The notes: generated by a model from the sequence alone, not told the origin. DNA of 35,283 nt from Photobacterium sp. Ph5 (GCF_022129445.1 NZ_JADQAQ010000047.1:1-35283), one strand, 5' to 3'; shown: positions 1 through 8,996, counted from the first letter of the stretch. Program-made: numbers and translations.

Positions 1-53
1 TAGTTCAAAAAAATCCCCAAGCTGCAGCTTAGGGATTTGTGTATAAGAGACAG
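1..53. mobile_element. Right-hand terminus of an IS50/Tn5-like insertion sequence (partial)
   Basis: Bases 38-53 (TGTGTATAAGAGACAG) are identical to 16 bases of the 19-bp Tn5 mosaic end. Read outside-in on the minus strand over 53-35, the end is CTGTCTCTTATACACAAAT, which differs from the IS50 outside end at only two positions. The sequence further inside (position 34 downward) does not continue as a sequencing adapter but forms a terminator hairpin, as expected of a natural element. No transposase is visible, so the body of the element lies left of the window. Family assignment (IS4 family, IS50 group) rests on the end alone. Confidence 0.7.
7..38 (-). terminator. Intrinsic terminator inside the IS end
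   Basis: Bases 11-24 pair with 25-38 around the palindrome AAGCTGCAGCTT (19-30). Positions 18/31 form a G-U pair only in minus-strand RNA, and a seven-T run follows on that strand (complement of 7-13). It would stop transcription leaving glnD before it enters the element. Confidence 0.7.
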
Positions 54-97
54 GCTTAATTGCAGGCTTTGTTGCTTTTATTCTAATACGTTATCAA

Positions 98-2719
98 TTA
101 TGCGTGTTTATTGATTGTGCGTATTAGCGACGCTTCCAATACTTCTTGCTGCTCAACGCTAAGATTACAACCTTGATCATTAACCAGAATAAAGAAGTCT
201 TCAGCGCGTTCACCAATAGTGGTTATTTTCGCCGCTTGCAAACTAATATTGTGTTCGGCAAATACAGCTCCCACTTTGGCTAATAATCCTGGCATGTCTA
301 ACGCAACTAATTCCATCATCGTTTTCTTTCCTGTTTTGGTCGGTAGAAAACTGACTTTAGTTTTTACATTAAAGTGTAATAGCTTACGTGGTGCTCGACG
401 GATTTTTCGCTCAGATTTCATCACTGTTAACGCTTTCGTTAATGTGCGTCGAATAGTGGTATGACGGTTTTCATTGATTGCTTTACCGTTAGGATCTAAC
501 ACCATAAAAGTATCGAGTGTGTAACCATCTTTACTATTCATTATTTGAGCGTCATGGACACTTAAGTTCTTCTTATCTAGCTCTGAAACGACGATAGCAA
601 AAAGCTTGGCTTTATCTTTGCTATACACGAACACCTCAGTGCCGCCACGGGTTGCTTTTTTACTGAGTAAGATTAGCGGTTTGTCATGATCGTGCGTAAG
701 CAAGGCTTCAGCATGCCACGCCAGTTGTTTGTGGGTATGGCGAAGAAAGTAATCAGCTTTAAAGCGTTGCCATAAAACTTCAATTTCACGTGGCTGAAAA
801 CCTTTACTACGTAACATGGCAGAAGCTAATTGTTGATTGTGACGAATACGGTCACGCACATCCGGTGTGTTTTCTAAACCGCGACGTAATGCTTTTTGGG
901 TTGAGTAGTAAAGCTCGGAGAGGAGAGTACGTTTCCAACTGTTCCATAAGTCTTGGTTCGTGGCACAGATATCAGCAACGGTTAAGCAGACTAAATAGTC
1001 CAGACGTTCTTCATCTCGCACTTCTTTAGCAAATTCAGTGACCACTTCGGGATCGTAAATATCACGACGTTGTGCGGTTACTGACATGAGAAGGTGTTTT
1101 TTAACTAACCATGAAACAATATTGGCTTCTGGTCGTGAGAGCCCATGCTGGATACAAAAGTCATAGGCATCGACAGCACCGAGTTCAGAGTGATCGCCTT
1201 TTCGACCTTTTGCTATATCGTGAAAAATAGCTGCCAGAATTAATAATTCTTTCTTAACAATACGAGGATAGATTTCACAGCAAATCGGGTGGCGTTGTTG
1301 ATTTTCTGGATCGCTAAATTTATTCAGGTTTTTGATCACACGAATACTGTGCTCATCGACGGTATAAACGTGGAATAAATCAAATTGCATTTGGCCAACA
1401 ATGTGGCTCCATTGCGGTAGATAAGCGGATAACACGCCGTGACGATGCATCAAGCGAAAGGCTTTTTGCAAGGCGTTGGGTTGTCGGACCAACTCCATGA
1501 ACTTTTCACGAGCAGTTGGGATTTCAATTAGGAAGAGATTCAGTCGCCGACGGGCGGTGCGAAGTTGACGCAGTGTTGGCGCCGCAATACCTTCAATCTC
1601 AGAGTTTTTAGCAACATGAAGGAACATGTCTAAAATAGTTTCAGGACGCGCTTGGAATAGCGCTGGCTTGGTGGCTTCAATTAAATTCCCACGAATTTGA
1701 AAGTCCTCATCAAGTATGGTGGGTGCGGTATCTTTTTGTTGGGTAATAATCGCTTGTTCAAATAGCTGTAGTAGCATTTTATTGAGCTCAGCTACGCGAC
1801 GAAGCGTGCGGTAGAACTCTTTCATCATCATTTCGACATGACGATTCCCTTCCCCTTGATAACCTAAGTTGTCAGCGACCGATGCCTGATGATCAAAAGT
1901 AAGGCGATTATCATAACGACGAAGTTCGATATGTAATGCAAAGCGAATTCGCCACAGCTCATTTTGGCATTCAACCAGTTCACGATACTCAGCATCAGTT
2001 AAAAAACCATGGCGACTCATTTCAAATAAGCTAGTGGCGCCAAAGTGTCGGCGTGCAACCCAACTTAAGGTATGAATATCTCGCAGTCCGCCAGGGCTTG
2101 ATTTTATATCAGGTTCTAAATTATAGGTGGTATCGTGATAACGAGCGTGGCGTTTTTTTTGTTCTTCTAACTTGGCTTTATAAAACGTATGACTTGGCCA
2201 GAATGCGCCATCATTAATAGATTCAATAAGGTGGTTATAGGTGCCTTTATTGCCGCATAAATAACGGGCTTCGGTTAAGTTTGTTGCAACGGTTAGGTCA
2301 TTTTTACCAACATCAATACATTCAGCAACAGTACGGACACTTTGTCCTACTTCTAATCGAAGATCCCACAGTAGCGTAATAAATTCACTGACTTTTGCGC
2401 CAATCTCATCGCTAATGGGTTGCTCACTTAAAATTAAAATATCGACATCTGAAAGAGGGTGAAGCTCACCTCGACCATAACCACCTACAGCAACGAAAGC
2501 TAAATCTGATTGCTGTGAAAATCCATAAAAATGCCATAAACGTTGTAGAAGTTGATCAATATAGTTACTGCGAGCGGTAACTAGATCAGCAATAGGAACG
2601 TGCTGAAAAAAACATTCTTTTTGTTGTTCAGCAAAAGTGGTCAATGTATTGCGTAAATTATCGAGCGTGATGTCTTGATCAAGGTAACTATCAAGTTGAA
2701 GAGAAAGGGTATCCGTCAT
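98..2719 (-). CDS. glnD: Bifunctional uridylyltransferase/uridylyl-removing enzyme GlnD (PII uridylyltransferase)
   Basis: GlnD senses glutamine and adds or removes UMP on PII proteins, which then steer glutamine synthetase and NtrB/NtrC. The 873 residues match the usual family length. The nucleotidyltransferase motif is at residues 79-95, with the acidic pair D91 and D93. The HD hydrolase domain follows, with H457 and the H500-D501 pair. Two C-terminal ACT domains lie at about 692-770 and 800-873. The start is ATG at 2719 with only a weak ribosome site. The gene lies downstream of map on the same strand, separated by a terminator, so it probably has its own promoter in 2720-2790. Its 3' flank is cut by an insertion sequence 44 bases beyond the stop. 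Confidence 0.97.
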   Translation of the reverse strand: MTDTLSLQLDSYLDQDITLDNLRNTLTTFAEQQKECFFQHVPIADLVTARSNYIDQLLQRLWHFYGFSQQSDLAFVAVGGYGRGELHPLSDVDILILSEQPISDEIGAKVSEFITLLWDLRLEVGQSVRTVAECIDVGKNDLTVATNLTEARYLCGNKGTYNHLIESINDGAFWPSHTFYKAKLEEQKKRHARYHDTTYNLEPDIKSSPGGLRDIHTLSWVARRHFGATSLFEMSRHGFLTDAEYRELVECQNELWRIRFALHIELRRYDNRLTFDHQASVADNLGYQGEGNRHVEMMMKEFYRTLRRVAELNKMLLQLFEQAIITQQKDTAPTILDEDFQIRGNLIEATKPALFQARPETILDMFLHVAKNSEIEGIAAPTLRQLRTARRRLNLFLIEIPTAREKFMELVRQPNALQKAFRLMHRHGVLSAYLPQWSHIVGQMQFDLFHVYTVDEHSIRVIKNLNKFSDPENQQRHPICCEIYPRIVKKELLILAAIFHDIAKGRKGDHSELGAVDAYDFCIQHGLSRPEANIVSWLVKKHLLMSVTAQRRDIYDPEVVTEFAKEVRDEERLDYLVCLTVADICATNQDLWNSWKRTLLSELYYSTQKALRRGLENTPDVRDRIRHNQQLASAMLRSKGFQPREIEVLWQRFKADYFLRHTHKQLAWHAEALLTHDHDKPLILLSKKATRGGTEVFVYSKDKAKLFAIVVSELDKKNLSVHDAQIMNSKDGYTLDTFMVLDPNGKAINENRHTTIRRTLTKALTVMKSERKIRRAPRKLLHFNVKTKVSFLPTKTGKKTMMELVALDMPGLLAKVGAVFAEHNISLQAAKITTIGERAEDFFILVNDQGCNLSVEQQEVLEASLIRTINKHA

Positions 2720-2790
2720 GGCAGTCCGTGCTATTGCTAAATCTTATCTTTACTATAACGACTACCAGTGAGGAACAACATGTATAGAGG

Positions 2791-2820
2791 AAAAAAAACC
2801 GACACAAATGGTCGGTTTTT
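2791..2820 (-). terminator. Terminator after map (bidirectional shape)
   Basis: AAAAACCGAC at 2794-2803 pairs with GTCGGTTTTT at 2811-2820, with an A-run on one side and a T-run on the other. It sits 26 bases beyond the map stop and ends the map transcript before glnD. Confidence 0.85.
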
Positions 2821-2846
2821 ATGATCGTGTTAACGAAGTCGTTATG

Positions 2847-3686
2847 TTATGCGTTATGCATAAGGCGTGGAATTGTTTCTTCTGCACGAAGCGTTAAAAT
2901 TTCACAACCATCTTTAGTTACTAGCAGAGTATGTTCCCACTGCGCTGATTTCTTACCATCTACGGTGTAAACTGTCCAACCGTCTTGATCATCAGATTCA
3001 CAACCGAATTTACCGGCGTTGATCATTGGCTCGATAGTGAAACACATACCTTCTTTTAGGACGGTACGATCGTTGTTTTTGTAGTGAACTACTTGTGGTT
3101 CTTCGTGGAACTCATTTCCGATACCGTGACCACAGTAATCTTTAACAATAGAGAAACGGCTATTACCAGATTTGATAAACTTCTGAATAGCGGTACCAAT
3201 ATCACCTACACGTGCACCTGGTTTTACTTTTTTAATGGCTAAGTAAAGGCTTTCTTGTGCTACTCGACATAGACGCTTGTCTTCGAGTGATACTTCACCC
3301 ACTTCAAACATTTTTGATGTATCGCCATGGTAACCATCTTTAATAACGGTTACGTCGATATTAATAATATCACCATCTTTTAGCACTGCTGGCTTAATGT
3401 ATTTGCCATTTGCTTCTGGCACTTCTTCATCAGCTTGTGCTGGAATACCATGACATACTACGTGGTTAATTGAAGTACATACTGATTTTGGAAAACCATG
3501 GTAATTCAGTGGTGCTGGGATAGCTTGCTGATCTTTAGTGATGTAGTCATGACAAATACGATCAAGCTCTTCGGTAGTTACACCAGCTTTAACGTGGGGT
3601 TCGATCATTTCTAGCACTTCAGCAGCCAAACGGCCCGCAACGCGCATTTTTTCAATTTCTTCAGCCGTTTTGATCTTAATGCTCAT
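2847..3686 (-). CDS. map: Methionine aminopeptidase, type I
   Basis: This enzyme removes the initiator methionine from nascent proteins in the cytosol. The five metal ligands of the family are visible: D111, D122, H187, E219 and E251. The protein has 279 residues against 264 in E. coli. The difference is mostly an insert at about residues 84-102, between the CHGIP segment and the KDGD...DVTVIKDG core, plus a slightly longer C-terminus. The ATG at 3686 is preceded on the minus strand by a GAGACGA ribosome site. It is divergent from rpsB, as in E. coli, which fits its role beside the translation genes. Confidence 0.96.
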   Translation of the reverse strand: MSIKIKTAEEIEKMRVAGRLAAEVLEMIEPHVKAGVTTEELDRICHDYITKDQQAIPAPLNYHGFPKSVCTSINHVVCHGIPAQADEEVPEANGKYIKPAVLKDGDIINIDVTVIKDGYHGDTSKMFEVGEVSLEDKRLCRVAQESLYLAIKKVKPGARVGDIGTAIQKFIKSGNSRFSIVKDYCGHGIGNEFHEEPQVVHYKNNDRTVLKEGMCFTIEPMINAGKFGCESDDQDGWTVYTVDGKKSAQWEHTLLVTKDGCEILTLRAEETIPRLMHNA

Positions 3687-3713
3687 ATAATCGTCTCTAT
3701 TTGTATGTTTTGC

Positions 3714-3725
3714 TATAGCGCTATA
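3714..3725. repeat. 12-bp palindrome upstream of map
   Basis: TATAGCGCTATA is a perfect palindrome 28 bases upstream of the map start. It could overlap the map promoter -10 region; no regulator can be assigned. Confidence 0.35.
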
Positions 3726-3895
3726 TTACCAGTCGCTTAGGGCTAATGGAAAGATAAGATTCATTCTCATAACCAGATTTGACTAGATTTAGCGCCTAAA
3801 TATGTGGTATAAAGCGCGCCGTGATCGGTGATTTTGTTTCTTTCGATAACATATATTTTTGCGTAAGCACTAATATATAGGTACGAAGGTGCGAC

Positions 3896-3926
3896 TTGAT
3901 TGAGTCACACACTCTTATTTTATTAT
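3896..3926 (+). promoter_or_regulatory. Candidate rpsB promoter
   Basis: TTGATT at 3896-3901 is a plausible -35. The AT-rich stretch 3916-3926 (for example TATTAT at 3921-3926, or TTATTT at 3916-3921) could serve as -10. The spacing is not ideal for either choice, so this is a low-confidence assignment. The 3687-4053 interval is otherwise gene-free and holds the map upstream region and the rpsB leader. Confidence 0.35.
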
Positions 3927-3944
3927 TCACACATATCGACACAT

Positions 3945-4053
3945 CTGCCGGGGTGCTCGGTTACCTAATAAGGTAACAATAGCTTTAAAAGTTATTATCG
4001 GGTCGGTTTTTAGATGGGATATGTGGACGCCTAACCCCATAGAGGATTATTCA
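3945..4053 (+). promoter_or_regulatory. rpsB 5' leader, probable S2 autoregulatory RNA
   Basis: The leader carries a GC-rich start (3945-3960), a perfect 7-bp hairpin GTTACCT/AGGTAAC (3960-3966 with 3971-3977), and a second stem ATGGG/CCCAT (4014-4018 with 4036-4040) that ends directly before the AGAGGA ribosome site (4041-4046). In E. coli, S2 represses rpsB-tsf through a conserved leader of this type. Assignment to that element is inferred from position and from the GTGGACGC segment inside the second loop. Confidence 0.6.
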
Positions 4054-4782
4054 ATGGCAACTGTATCAATGCGCGACATGCTTCAGGCTGGTGTACACTT
4101 TGGTCACCAAACTCGTTACTGGAACCCAAAAATGAAGCCATTCATTTTCGGCGCTCGTAACCGTGTACACATCATCAACCTAGAAAAAACTGTACCAATG
4201 TTCAATGCAGCACTAGCTGAAATTGAAAAAATTGCAGCTCGTAAGGGTAAAGTTCTTTTCGTTGGTACTAAGCGCGCAGCTAGCGAATCAATCAAAGAAG
4301 CAGCAGTAAGCTGTGACCAGTACTACGTAAACAACCGTTGGTTGGGTGGTATGTTGACTAACTGGAAAACTGTTCGTCAATCAATCAAGCGTCTTAAAGA
4401 TCTTGAAGCTCAATCTACTGATGGTACTTTCGACAAGCTAACCAAGAAAGAAGCGCTAATGCGTACTCGTGAAATGGAAAAGCTTGAGAAATCACTAGGT
4501 GGTATTAAGAACATGGGCGGCCTACCAGACGCAATGTTCGTAATCGGCGCTGACTGTGAGCACATCGCAATCAAAGAAGCTAACAACCTAGGTATCCCAG
4601 TATTCGCTGTTGTTGATACTAACTCTGATCCAGACGGCGTTGACTTCGTTATCCCAGGTAACGATGACGCAATCCGTGCGATCCAGCTTTACACTGGTGC
4701 TGTAGCTCAAACTGTTAAAGAAGCTCGTAACCAAGATATCGCTGTTCAAGCTGAAGAAGACGGTTTCGTAGCTGAAGCTTAA
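4054..4782 (+). CDS. rpsB: 30S ribosomal protein S2
   Basis: S2 is a 30S subunit protein that binds late and is needed for S1 attachment. The start is ATG at 4054, eight bases after AGAGGA, giving 242 residues beginning [10 protein letters not shown]; the E. coli protein has 241. The upstream ATG at 4021 lies inside the leader hairpin and lacks a ribosome site, so I rejected it. Conserved segments include [15 protein letters not shown] near the N-terminus and [12 protein letters not shown] in the middle. An acidic tail ends the protein. It is first in an operon with tsf, 117 bases upstream. Codon choice is strongly biased, as expected for a highly expressed gene. Confidence 0.98.
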   Translation: MATVSMRDMLQAGVHFGHQTRYWNPKMKPFIFGARNRVHIINLEKTVPMFNAALAEIEKIAARKGKVLFVGTKRAASESIKEAAVSCDQYYVNNRWLGGMLTNWKTVRQSIKRLKDLEAQSTDGTFDKLTKKEALMRTREMEKLEKSLGGIKNMGGLPDAMFVIGADCEHIAIKEANNLGIPVFAVVDTNSDPDGVDFVIPGNDDAIRAIQLYTGAVAQTVKEARNQDIAVQAEEDGFVAEA

Positions 4783-4841
4783 TAAGTACTTGTTACTTAC
4801 CGAGCCTCTTAAGTTACCTTGTGTAAACTAAGAATGGTTAC

Positions 4842-4868
4842 CAGGGGCCGATAGGGCCCCTGATTTTT
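4842..4868 (+). terminator. rpsB-tsf intercistronic terminator/attenuator
   Basis: CAGGGGCC (4842-4849) pairs with GGCCCCTG (4855-4862) over a five-base loop, followed by A and five Ts. The strong stem with a short T-run suggests partial termination, which would lower tsf relative to rpsB. Confidence 0.75.
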
Positions 4869-4899
4869 ACTCGAAGAATTAAATCTGAGGATTATGACA

Positions 4900-5745
4900 A
4901 TGGCAACAGTTACAGCTGCCCTAGTTAAAGAACTGCGTGAGCGTACTGGCGCAGGTATGATGGATTGTAAAAAAGCGCTTGTAGAAGCTAACGCTGACAT
5001 CGAGCTTGCAATCGAAAATATGCGTAAGAGCGGTGCTGCTAAAGCTGCTAAGAAAGCAGGTAACGTAGCAGCTGAAGGTACTATCATCATCAAAGAAGCG
5101 GCTGGTAAAGCTGCTCTTGTTGAAGTTAACTGCCAAACTGACTTCGTAGCAAAAGATGGTAGCTTCCTAGCATTTGCTAACGAAGTTGCTGACGCTGCAC
5201 TTGCTGGTCACAAATCAGTAGAAGAACTTCAAGCACAATTTGAAGAAGCGCGTATCGAGCTAGTTGCTAAAATTGGTGAGAACATCTCTATTCGTCGTGT
5301 AGATTACATCGAAGGCGAGAAAGTTTCTGCTTACACACACGGCACTCGTATCGCTGTTGTTGTTGCTGGTAACGGCGACGAAGAAACACTTAAGCACATC
5401 GCAATGCACGTTGCTGCATCTAAGCCAGAATACGTTAACCCATCTGACGTACCAGCTGAAGTTGTTGCTAAAGAGCGCGAAGTTCAAGTTGAAATCGCAA
5501 TGAACGAAGGCAAGCCACAAGCAATCGCTGAGAAGATGGTTGAAGGCCGCATGAAGAAGTTCACTGGCGAAGTTTCTCTAACTGGTCAAGCTTTCATCAT
5601 GGAACCAAAGAAAACTGTTGGTGACGTACTGAAAGAAACTGGTGCTACAGTAACTAACTTCATTCGTCTAGAAGTTGGTGAAGGTATCGAGAAAGCTCAA
5701 GAAATGAGCTTTGCAGAAGAAGTAGCAGCTGTTCAGAAGGGTTAA
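4900..5745 (+). CDS. tsf: Elongation factor Ts
   Basis: EF-Ts is the guanine nucleotide exchange factor that regenerates EF-Tu-GTP. The 281 residues include the N-terminal motif [20 protein letters not shown] and the QTDFVA motif that contacts EF-Tu. Two in-frame ATGs occur, at 4894 and 4900. The TGAGG ribosome site (4886-4890) is three bases from the first and nine from the second, and homologues start MA, so 4900 is preferred. The gene is cotranscribed with rpsB through a hairpin and ends at a strong terminator. Confidence 0.97.
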   Translation: MATVTAALVKELRERTGAGMMDCKKALVEANADIELAIENMRKSGAAKAAKKAGNVAAEGTIIIKEAAGKAALVEVNCQTDFVAKDGSFLAFANEVADAALAGHKSVEELQAQFEEARIELVAKIGENISIRRVDYIEGEKVSAYTHGTRIAVVVAGNGDEETLKHIAMHVAASKPEYVNPSDVPAEVVAKEREVQVEIAMNEGKPQAIAEKMVEGRMKKFTGEVSLTGQAFIMEPKKTVGDVLKETGATVTNFIRLEVGEGIEKAQEMSFAEEVAAVQKG

Positions 5746-5765
5746 TCCTTCTTTATAAGAATGCC

Positions 5766-5795
5766 AAAGACCGTAGCCAAGGCTGCGGTCTTTTT
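5766..5795 (+). terminator. Terminator after tsf
   Basis: AAAGACCG...GCC (5766-5778) pairs with GGC...CGGTCTTT (5781-5793), followed by more Ts. It ends the rpsB-tsf operon. Confidence 0.9.
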
Positions 5796-5834
5796 ACAAC
5801 TCCATATCTCAAGTTAGCCTGGAAGGTAAAACAC

Positions 5835-6563
5835 ATGACCACAAACCCAAAACCAACTTATCAACGAATTTTGCTTAAGCTAAGTGGTGAAGCACTACAA
5901 GGCGAAGAAGGTTTCGGCATTGACGCACAAGTTCTTGACCGTATGGCTCAAGAAATCAAAGAACTCGTTGAACTGGGTGTTCAAGTAGGCCTAGTTATTG
6001 GTGGTGGTAACTTATTCCGTGGTGCTGGCCTTGCAGAAGCAGGTATGAACCGAGTTGTGGGCGACCACATGGGTATGCTAGCAACTGTAATGAACGGCTT
6101 AGCAATGCGTGATTCTTTGCACCGTGCCTATGTGAACGCTCGAGTAATGTCTGCTATTCCTCTAAATGGTGTTTGTGATAACTACAACTGGGCTGATGCA
6201 ATTAGCCAGTTACGCCAAGGCCGTGTAGTGATTTTCTCTGCAGGTACAGGTAACCCATTCTTCACCACCGATTCTGCGGCATGTCTACGTGGTATCGAAA
6301 TTGAAGCTGATGTTGTGTTAAAAGCGACCAAAGTGGACGGTGTTTACACAGACGATCCAGTTAAGAACCCAGATGCAGTACTTTGTGATAAGCTAAGTTA
6401 CCAAGATGTACTTGAAAAAGAATTAAAGGTAATGGATTTAGCCGCCTTTACACTTGCTCGTGACCACAATATGCCAATTCGTGTCTTTAACATGAATAAA
6501 CCAGGCGCACTACGTCGCGTAGTGATGGGTGAGCAAGAAGGTACGCTAATCACTAATGCTTAA
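5835..6563 (+). CDS. pyrH: UMP kinase
   Basis: PyrH phosphorylates UMP to UDP in pyrimidine synthesis and belongs to the bacterial amino-acid-kinase fold, not the eukaryotic UMP/CMP kinases. The 242 residues carry the typical segments [26 protein letters not shown] and [11 protein letters not shown]. The start at 5835 follows GGAAGG (5821-5826). It lies between the tsf terminator and frr, so it probably opens its own transcript; a weak hairpin separates it from frr. Confidence 0.98.
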   Translation: MTTNPKPTYQRILLKLSGEALQGEEGFGIDAQVLDRMAQEIKELVELGVQVGLVIGGGNLFRGAGLAEAGMNRVVGDHMGMLATVMNGLAMRDSLHRAYVNARVMSAIPLNGVCDNYNWADAISQLRQGRVVIFSAGTGNPFFTTDSAACLRGIEIEADVVLKATKVDGVYTDDPVKNPDAVLCDKLSYQDVLEKELKVMDLAAFTLARDHNMPIRVFNMNKPGALRRVVMGEQEGTLITNA

Positions 6564-6588
6564 GCAAAAGTGGGCAACTGATTAATTG

Positions 6589-6608
6589 AAAAAGTAGCTT
6601 TACTTTTT
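6589..6608 (+). terminator. Weak hairpin between pyrH and frr
   Basis: AAAAAGTA (6589-6596) pairs perfectly with TACTTTTT (6601-6608) over a GCTT loop. The stem is AT-rich, so it is a weak or partial terminator at best. Confidence 0.5.
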
Positions 6609-6639
6609 TACTGTGACCGAATTATCAAGGGTATTTATC

Positions 6640-7197
6640 GTGATTAACGAAATCAAACAAGACGCGCAAACGCGCATGGAAAAAAGTGTTGATGCACTAC
6701 GAAACCAACTAGTAAAAATCCGTACAGGTCGTGCTCACCCAAGCCTACTTGATACGATTCATGTTGAGTACTACGGTGCGAATACACCGTTAAATCAAGT
6801 AGCAAACGTTGTTGCGGAAGATGCTCGTACTCTTGCTATTACTGTATTTGACCGTGAATTAGCACCAAAAGTAGAAAAAGCAATCATGATGTCTGATTTG
6901 GGTCTAAACCCAATGTCTGCAGGTACCGTGATCCGTGTTCCTCTTCCACCGCTAACAGAAGAGCGTCGTCGTGATCTTGTTAAGATTGTACGTGCAGAAG
7001 CAGAACAAGGTCGCGTTGCTGTTCGTAACATTCGTCGTGATGCAAATGCAACCGTTAAAGGTTTATTAAAAGATAAAGAAATTTCTGAGGATGATGATCG
7101 TCGTGCACAAGACGAAATTCAGAAATTAACTGATGATGCGATTAAGAACATCGATGCTGTTCTTGAAGTCAAAGAAAAAGAGTTAATGGAAGTTTAA
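6640..7197 (+). CDS. frr: Ribosome recycling factor
   Basis: RRF, with EF-G, splits the post-termination ribosome. The start is GTG at 6640, eight bases after AAGGG (6627-6631), giving 185 residues starting MINEIKQDA, the same length as in E. coli. An in-frame GTG at 6613 would add nine residues but lacks a ribosome site. Conserved segments [13 protein letters not shown] and [19 protein letters not shown] are intact. It ends at a strong terminator before uppS. Confidence 0.97.
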   Translation: MINEIKQDAQTRMEKSVDALRNQLVKIRTGRAHPSLLDTIHVEYYGANTPLNQVANVVAEDARTLAITVFDRELAPKVEKAIMMSDLGLNPMSAGTVIRVPLPPLTEERRRDLVKIVRAEAEQGRVAVRNIRRDANATVKGLLKDKEISEDDDRRAQDEIQKLTDDAIKNIDAVLEVKEKELMEV

Positions 7198-7228
7198 AAC
7201 TTTATTTTTTAAGTTTTAAATAGCTAGA

Positions 7229-7260
7229 AGCGCTGTGCGTGCAGCACGGCGCTTTTTTTT
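7229..7260 (+). terminator. Terminator after frr
   Basis: AGCGC(T)GTGC (7229-7238) pairs with GCAC(G)GCGCT (7244-7253), with one T-G wobble, followed by an eight-T run (7253-7260). Confidence 0.9.
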
Positions 7261-7271
7261 GAGGGATAGAG

Positions 7272-8033
7272 ATGGCAGAGCATTCAATCGAGGCTGGGCT
7301 TTCGGCAGATTGTCTTCCTAACCACATTGCTGTGATTATGGATGGTAATGGTCGTTGGGCAAAAGCCAAAGGCAAAGCTCGGGTGTTTGGTCACAAGGCT
7401 GGCGTAGAAGCCGTGCGAAAAACAGTCTCTACTGCAAATCGTCTTGGTATAAAAGCATTAACGCTATTTGCTTTTAGTAGTGAAAACTGGCGTCGTCCTG
7501 AAGCAGAAGTATCACTCTTAATGGAGCTTTTCATGACAGTATTAAGTCGTGAAGTAAAAAGGCTTCATAAGAATAATATTCAGTTACGTATTATTGGTGA
7601 CAAAAGTCGTTTTAGTCAGCGCTTACAAGAAAAAATTGCAGCGGCAGAAACATTAACGGCTGACAATACAGGTATGGTGCTGAACATTGCTGCTAATTAC
7701 GGTGGTCAATGGGATATTTTAGAAGCGGCTAAAAGGTTAGCTCAACATGCGATTGATAATGACCTTGATCTCGCAACCGTAACTGAACAAGATTTAGCAT
7801 CAGGATTATCAACGTATGGATTACCTGATGTTGATCTGTTAATCCGTACTAGTGGAGAGTGCCGAATCAGTAACTTTATGTTATGGCAGACAGCTTATGC
7901 AGAGTTATTCTTTACTGAACAACATTGGCCTGACTTTGATGAGTCAAGTTTAATGAATGCGGTTGCCTGGTTCGTGACTCGTGAGCGTCGCTTTGGCTGT
8001 ACTGGCGAGCAGATACAAGCATTGTTAAAATAA
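7272..8033 (+). CDS. uppS: Undecaprenyl diphosphate synthase
   Basis: UppS is a cis-prenyltransferase that adds eight isoprene units to farnesyl diphosphate, making the lipid carrier for peptidoglycan and O-antigen. The 253 residues equal the E. coli length. The IMDGNGRWA motif contains the catalytic D24; the FSSENW and [11 protein letters not shown] motifs follow. The latter has Ser where E. coli has Gly, a mild change. GAGGG at 7261-7265 supports the ATG at 7272. In E. coli dxr lies between frr and uppS; here it has moved after cdsA. Confidence 0.97.
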   Translation: MAEHSIEAGLSADCLPNHIAVIMDGNGRWAKAKGKARVFGHKAGVEAVRKTVSTANRLGIKALTLFAFSSENWRRPEAEVSLLMELFMTVLSREVKRLHKNNIQLRIIGDKSRFSQRLQEKIAAAETLTADNTGMVLNIAANYGGQWDILEAAKRLAQHAIDNDLDLATVTEQDLASGLSTYGLPDVDLLIRTSGECRISNFMLWQTAYAELFFTEQHWPDFDESSLMNAVAWFVTRERRFGCTGEQIQALLK

Positions 8034-8047
8034 AAGTTATTATTTTT

Positions 8048-8075
8048 CGCCAATGCACAGCAATGTGTGTTGGCG
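8048..8075 (+). terminator. Hairpin between uppS and cdsA
   Basis: CGCCAATGCACA (8048-8059) pairs with TGTGTGTTGGCG (8064-8075) over a GCAA loop, with two wobble pairs. What follows is T-rich but broken by A, so it is an attenuator or RNA-processing stem rather than a clear terminator. Confidence 0.5.
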
Positions 8076-8133
8076 TTATTATTTACAGTGAATATGGCCT
8101 TTGCCTATACAATAATTATATAGAGGACGCAGT

Positions 8134-8982
8134 TTGCTAAAGCAACGAATTATTACCGCATTAATCCTCGCTCCACTTGTTATTGCGGGGATCTTTTTCT
8201 TACCATTTCCAGCCTTTGTTGCAGCCATTGCTGTAATAACGTTAGTGGGCTTTTGGGAATGGACTCAGTTTGTTAATACCCCATCTCGTATTAGTGCAAT
8301 GATTCTACCTGTGATTGCATTGGGTGCTAGCCTAGTGTTATTACCAGTAGATGCAGCGTCACTTTCTTTGATGGGGGGAGGCTTGCATGGGGTGTTATTA
8401 GTGGGTGGGATATGGTGGTTAATCGCATCGGTATTAGCGATTACATACCCTAAAACTGATAAATTATGGGCCTCCAATTCCTTTACCAAACAAATTTTTG
8501 GCTTATTAACTCTACTTCCGTTTTTTTGGAGTATTTTAATGTTACGTGCTGTAGATTACAGCAACGATCCGTATCATGGTGCTAAGCTTGTTTTATTGGT
8601 TTGTTTCTTAGTTTGGTCTGCCGATACTGGTGCCTATTTTTCAGGAAAACGTTTTGGTAAACACAAAATGGCGCCAGCCGTTAGTCCGAATAAAACAATT
8701 GAAGGCTTAATTGGTGGCGTGATTTTAGCCGTTATCATTACTTGGCTAGGTGCAAATATTCTTTCTATTCCGTTTGTCTCAATCTCAAGCTTACTATCGA
8801 TCGCAATTATAACGGTTGTGATCTCTGTGCTTGGTGATTTAGTCGAGAGTATGTTTAAACGAGCTTCTGGCGTTAAAGATAGCGGTAATATATTACCGGG
8901 ACATGGTGGGATTTTAGATCGTATTGATAGCCTAACAGCAGCAATCCCCGTTTTTGCATTACTTTATCTCTGGTTAATGTAA
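8134..8982 (+). CDS. cdsA: Phosphatidate cytidylyltransferase (CDP-diacylglycerol synthase)
   Basis: CdsA converts phosphatidate and CTP to CDP-diacylglycerol, the branch point of phospholipid synthesis. The 282 residues are very hydrophobic, with about eight membrane segments. The family signature near the C-terminus (SMFKRASGVKDSG followed by PGHGGILDRIDS) is intact. The start is TTG at 8134, six bases after AGAGGA (8122-8127), and aligns with the E. coli MLK start. It is transcribed with or just after uppS. Confidence 0.95.
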   Translation: MLKQRIITALILAPLVIAGIFFLPFPAFVAAIAVITLVGFWEWTQFVNTPSRISAMILPVIALGASLVLLPVDAASLSLMGGGLHGVLLVGGIWWLIASVLAITYPKTDKLWASNSFTKQIFGLLTLLPFFWSILMLRAVDYSNDPYHGAKLVLLVCFLVWSADTGAYFSGKRFGKHKMAPAVSPNKTIEGLIGGVILAVIITWLGANILSIPFVSISSLLSIAIITVVISVLGDLVESMFKRASGVKDSGNILPGHGGILDRIDSLTAAIPVFALLYLWLM

Positions 8983-8996
8983 GCCATTTCTTTTCT

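Noticed and set aside
35..53. Tn5 mosaic end as leftover sequencing adapter
   Set aside because: The match stops after 16 bases, and the continuing sequence (AATCCC on the minus strand) differs from the known adapter extensions and forms a complete hairpin. An adapter remnant cannot be fully excluded without the reads.
4021..4053. Upstream ATG for rpsB
   Set aside because: It lies within the leader stem, has no ribosome site, and would add 11 residues absent from S2 proteins.
4809..5520. Long minus-strand reading frames across tsf
   Set aside because: They are antisense shadows of a highly biased gene, with no ribosome sites and low-complexity translations.
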